Source: a bacterium
GTDB lineage: Bacteria > Bacteroidota > Ignavibacteria > Ignavibacteriales > Ignavibacteriaceae
Assembly (NCBI GenBank): GCA_016716565.1
Contig: JADJWC010000002.1
Location: 1,125,291 to 1,189,290 of the forward strand
Reading direction: 5' to 3'
DNA length: 64,000 bases
Position 1 is the stretch's first letter. Every line of letters starts with the position of its first letter. Below, in pieces: positions 63,131 through 64,000 of this stretch. A program made the position numbers and the translations under genes. The notes under the pieces are model-generated. The model was not told the DNA's origin and searched no databases. It worked only from the letters and a program-made list of their open reading frames with translations.

Positions 63131-64000
63131 TTAGAAAATTTTTCCGCCTTTTTTAAGAATATCTCGTGCAATAATCCCTTTTTGTATTTCGTTTGTTCCT
63201 TCAAAAATCCTGTTGATCCTTGAATCCCTGTAATATCTTTCAATTGAAAGTTCCTGTGAGTAACCCATTCCACCGTGTATCTGAACAGCACGGTCAGCAA
63301 CTTCATCAAGTGCGTCGGAACAATATAGTTTTACCATCGCTGATCTTGTTGAGATGTCTTTCTTCAAATCATAATCAGTAGCAGTACGATAGACTATTGA
63401 TTCCATATTGAAAACCATTGTTGCCATCTCTGCAAGCATAAATTGAACTGCCTGGAAAAAGCTGATAGGATGATCGAATTGTTTTCTTTCTTTCGCATAA
63501 TTTGTTGAAAGCTCCAACAACTCTTTTGCAACTCCCAGGCAAGCAGCACCGAGTCCGAGTCTTCCTGCATCCAGAGTTTTCATTGCAATTAAGAATCCCC
63601 TTCCATCAACACCTAATAGATTTTCTTTTGGTATCCGAACATTTTCAAAACTCAGTGCGTTTGTCGTGCTTCCCTTTATTCCCATTTTCTTTTCCGGCGG
63701 ACCAGCTTTAAATCCCGGAGTATCTGTTTCAACAATAAAAGCACTGATTCCTTTTTCGGTTCTTGCAAATAAAGAAAGTATACCCGCAATTCCACCATTT
63801 GTAATCCAGAGTTTCTCTCCGTTTATAACCCACTGATCACCTTCAAGATCTGCTTTTGTTTTTAGATGAAATGAATCTGAACCGGCTTGTGCTTCTGTTA
63901 AGCAGAAAGCTGCTATCTTTTCTCCTGTTGCAAGCTGTGTTAGATATTTTTTCTTCTGCTCTTCACTTCCCCCGATGTAAATTGCATTTGAACCAATTGA
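63131..64000 (-). CDS. Acyl-CoA dehydrogenase, start outside the window
   Basis: The frame is open to the window edge on the minus strand, giving 289 codons of the C-terminal part; the ATG at 63685 is internal. LTEAQAGSDSF and GEKLWITNGG are the FAD/substrate blocks, and FEGTNEIQKGIIARDIL near the end is the family signature; the catalytic Glu of short-chain types lies before it. It oxidises an acyl-CoA to the enoyl-CoA during fatty acid or amino acid breakdown, passing electrons to ETF. The chain length cannot be read from this part. Confidence 0.95.
   Translation of the reverse strand, partial: SIGSNAIYIGGSEEQKKKYLTQLATGEKIAAFCLTEAQAGSDSFHLKTKADLEGDQWVINGEKLWITNGGIAGILSLFARTEKGISAFIVETDTPGFKAGPPEKKMGIKGSTTNALSFENVRIPKENLLGVDGRGFLIAMKTLDAGRLGLGAACLGVAKELLELSTNYAKERKQFDHPISFFQAVQFMLAEMATMVFNMESIVYRTATDYDLKKDISTRSAMVKLYCSDALDEVADRAVQIHGGMGYSQELSIERYYRDSRINRIFEGTNEIQKGIIARDILKKGGKIF

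Noticed and set aside
1..64000. Insertion sequences, integrases, phage genes, rRNA operons or CRISPR arrays
   Set aside because: No transposase DDE motifs, integrase, phage structural genes, rRNA sequence or spaced direct repeats were seen on either strand.

Overview
The window looks like a chromosomal segment of a bacterium of the Ignavibacteria (Bacteroidota/Chlorobiota side of the FCB superphylum). The evidence is AT-rich DNA, six secreted proteins carrying the long 'NYPNPFNPST...' type IX secretion (T9SS/Por) C-terminal sorting domain that is typical of Ignavibacteria, a hybrid two-component regulator of the Bacteroidota type, DUF1800/DUF1501 and DUF4252 pairs, and many N-terminal signal peptides ending in A-Q. 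This placement is inference; no rRNA, tRNA, phage, insertion sequence or CRISPR array was seen.

Layout. 1-3.5 kb: the 3' part of a one-protein two-component system (ligand-sensing propellers, histidine kinase, receiver, AraC output). 3.6-11 kb: a short membrane peptide, an outer-membrane barrel, and a run of four T9SS-exported proteins, one with a papain-like Cys/His/Asn centre and one with seven 49-residue FG-GAP/VCBS-type repeats. 11-14 kb: a beta-CASP metallo-nuclease and a mitochondrial-type citrate synthase. 14-17 kb (minus): a DUF1501/DUF1800 pair, the DUF1501 member also T9SS-tagged. 17.3-22.1 kb: a 1594-residue acyl-CoA synthetase-like protein with a long unassigned middle and a C-terminal GNAT acetyltransferase. 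22-27 kb: a lipoprotein, an esterase, a PAP2-like phosphatase, a small protein and a large coiled-coil protein. 28.2-30.4 kb: an ECF sigma factor, a putative anti-sigma membrane protein and two DUF4252 proteins. 30.5-33.3 kb (minus): an M16 peptidase pair, one active and one lacking the zinc site. 33-36.6 kb: membrane, SRPBCC, cytochrome c and lipoprotein genes. 36.6-40.1 kb (minus): a DMT transporter and a GT39-like glycosyltransferase, each broken by what looks like a one-base loss, then a GT9 heptosyltransferase-like gene. 40-47.5 kb: a solitary DNA methyltransferase, DUF1684, DinB and esterase genes, another T9SS protein, and two tandem MGDG-synthase-like glycosyltransferases. 47.6-57.2 kb: a 32-residue membrane peptide, an MFS transporter, envelope coiled-coil proteins, an RRM protein, NDH-2, an S9 peptidase and a saccharopine dehydrogenase-like protein. 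57.2-64 kb (minus): transketolase, an archaeal-type GatD-GatE amidotransferase, a small protein and the 3' part of an acyl-CoA dehydrogenase.

How it fits together. The content suggests a heterotroph with a respiratory chain (citrate synthase, NDH-2, cytochrome c, acyl-CoA dehydrogenase, acyl-CoA synthetase) that secretes proteins by T9SS. The least expected items are GatDE, normally archaeal, in otherwise bacterial DNA; the giant ligase-GNAT fusion; the T9SS papain-like protein; the sigma/anti-sigma/DUF4252 cassette; and two adjacent one-base frameshifts at 36.9 and 38.5 kb, which are either gene decay or sequencing error.
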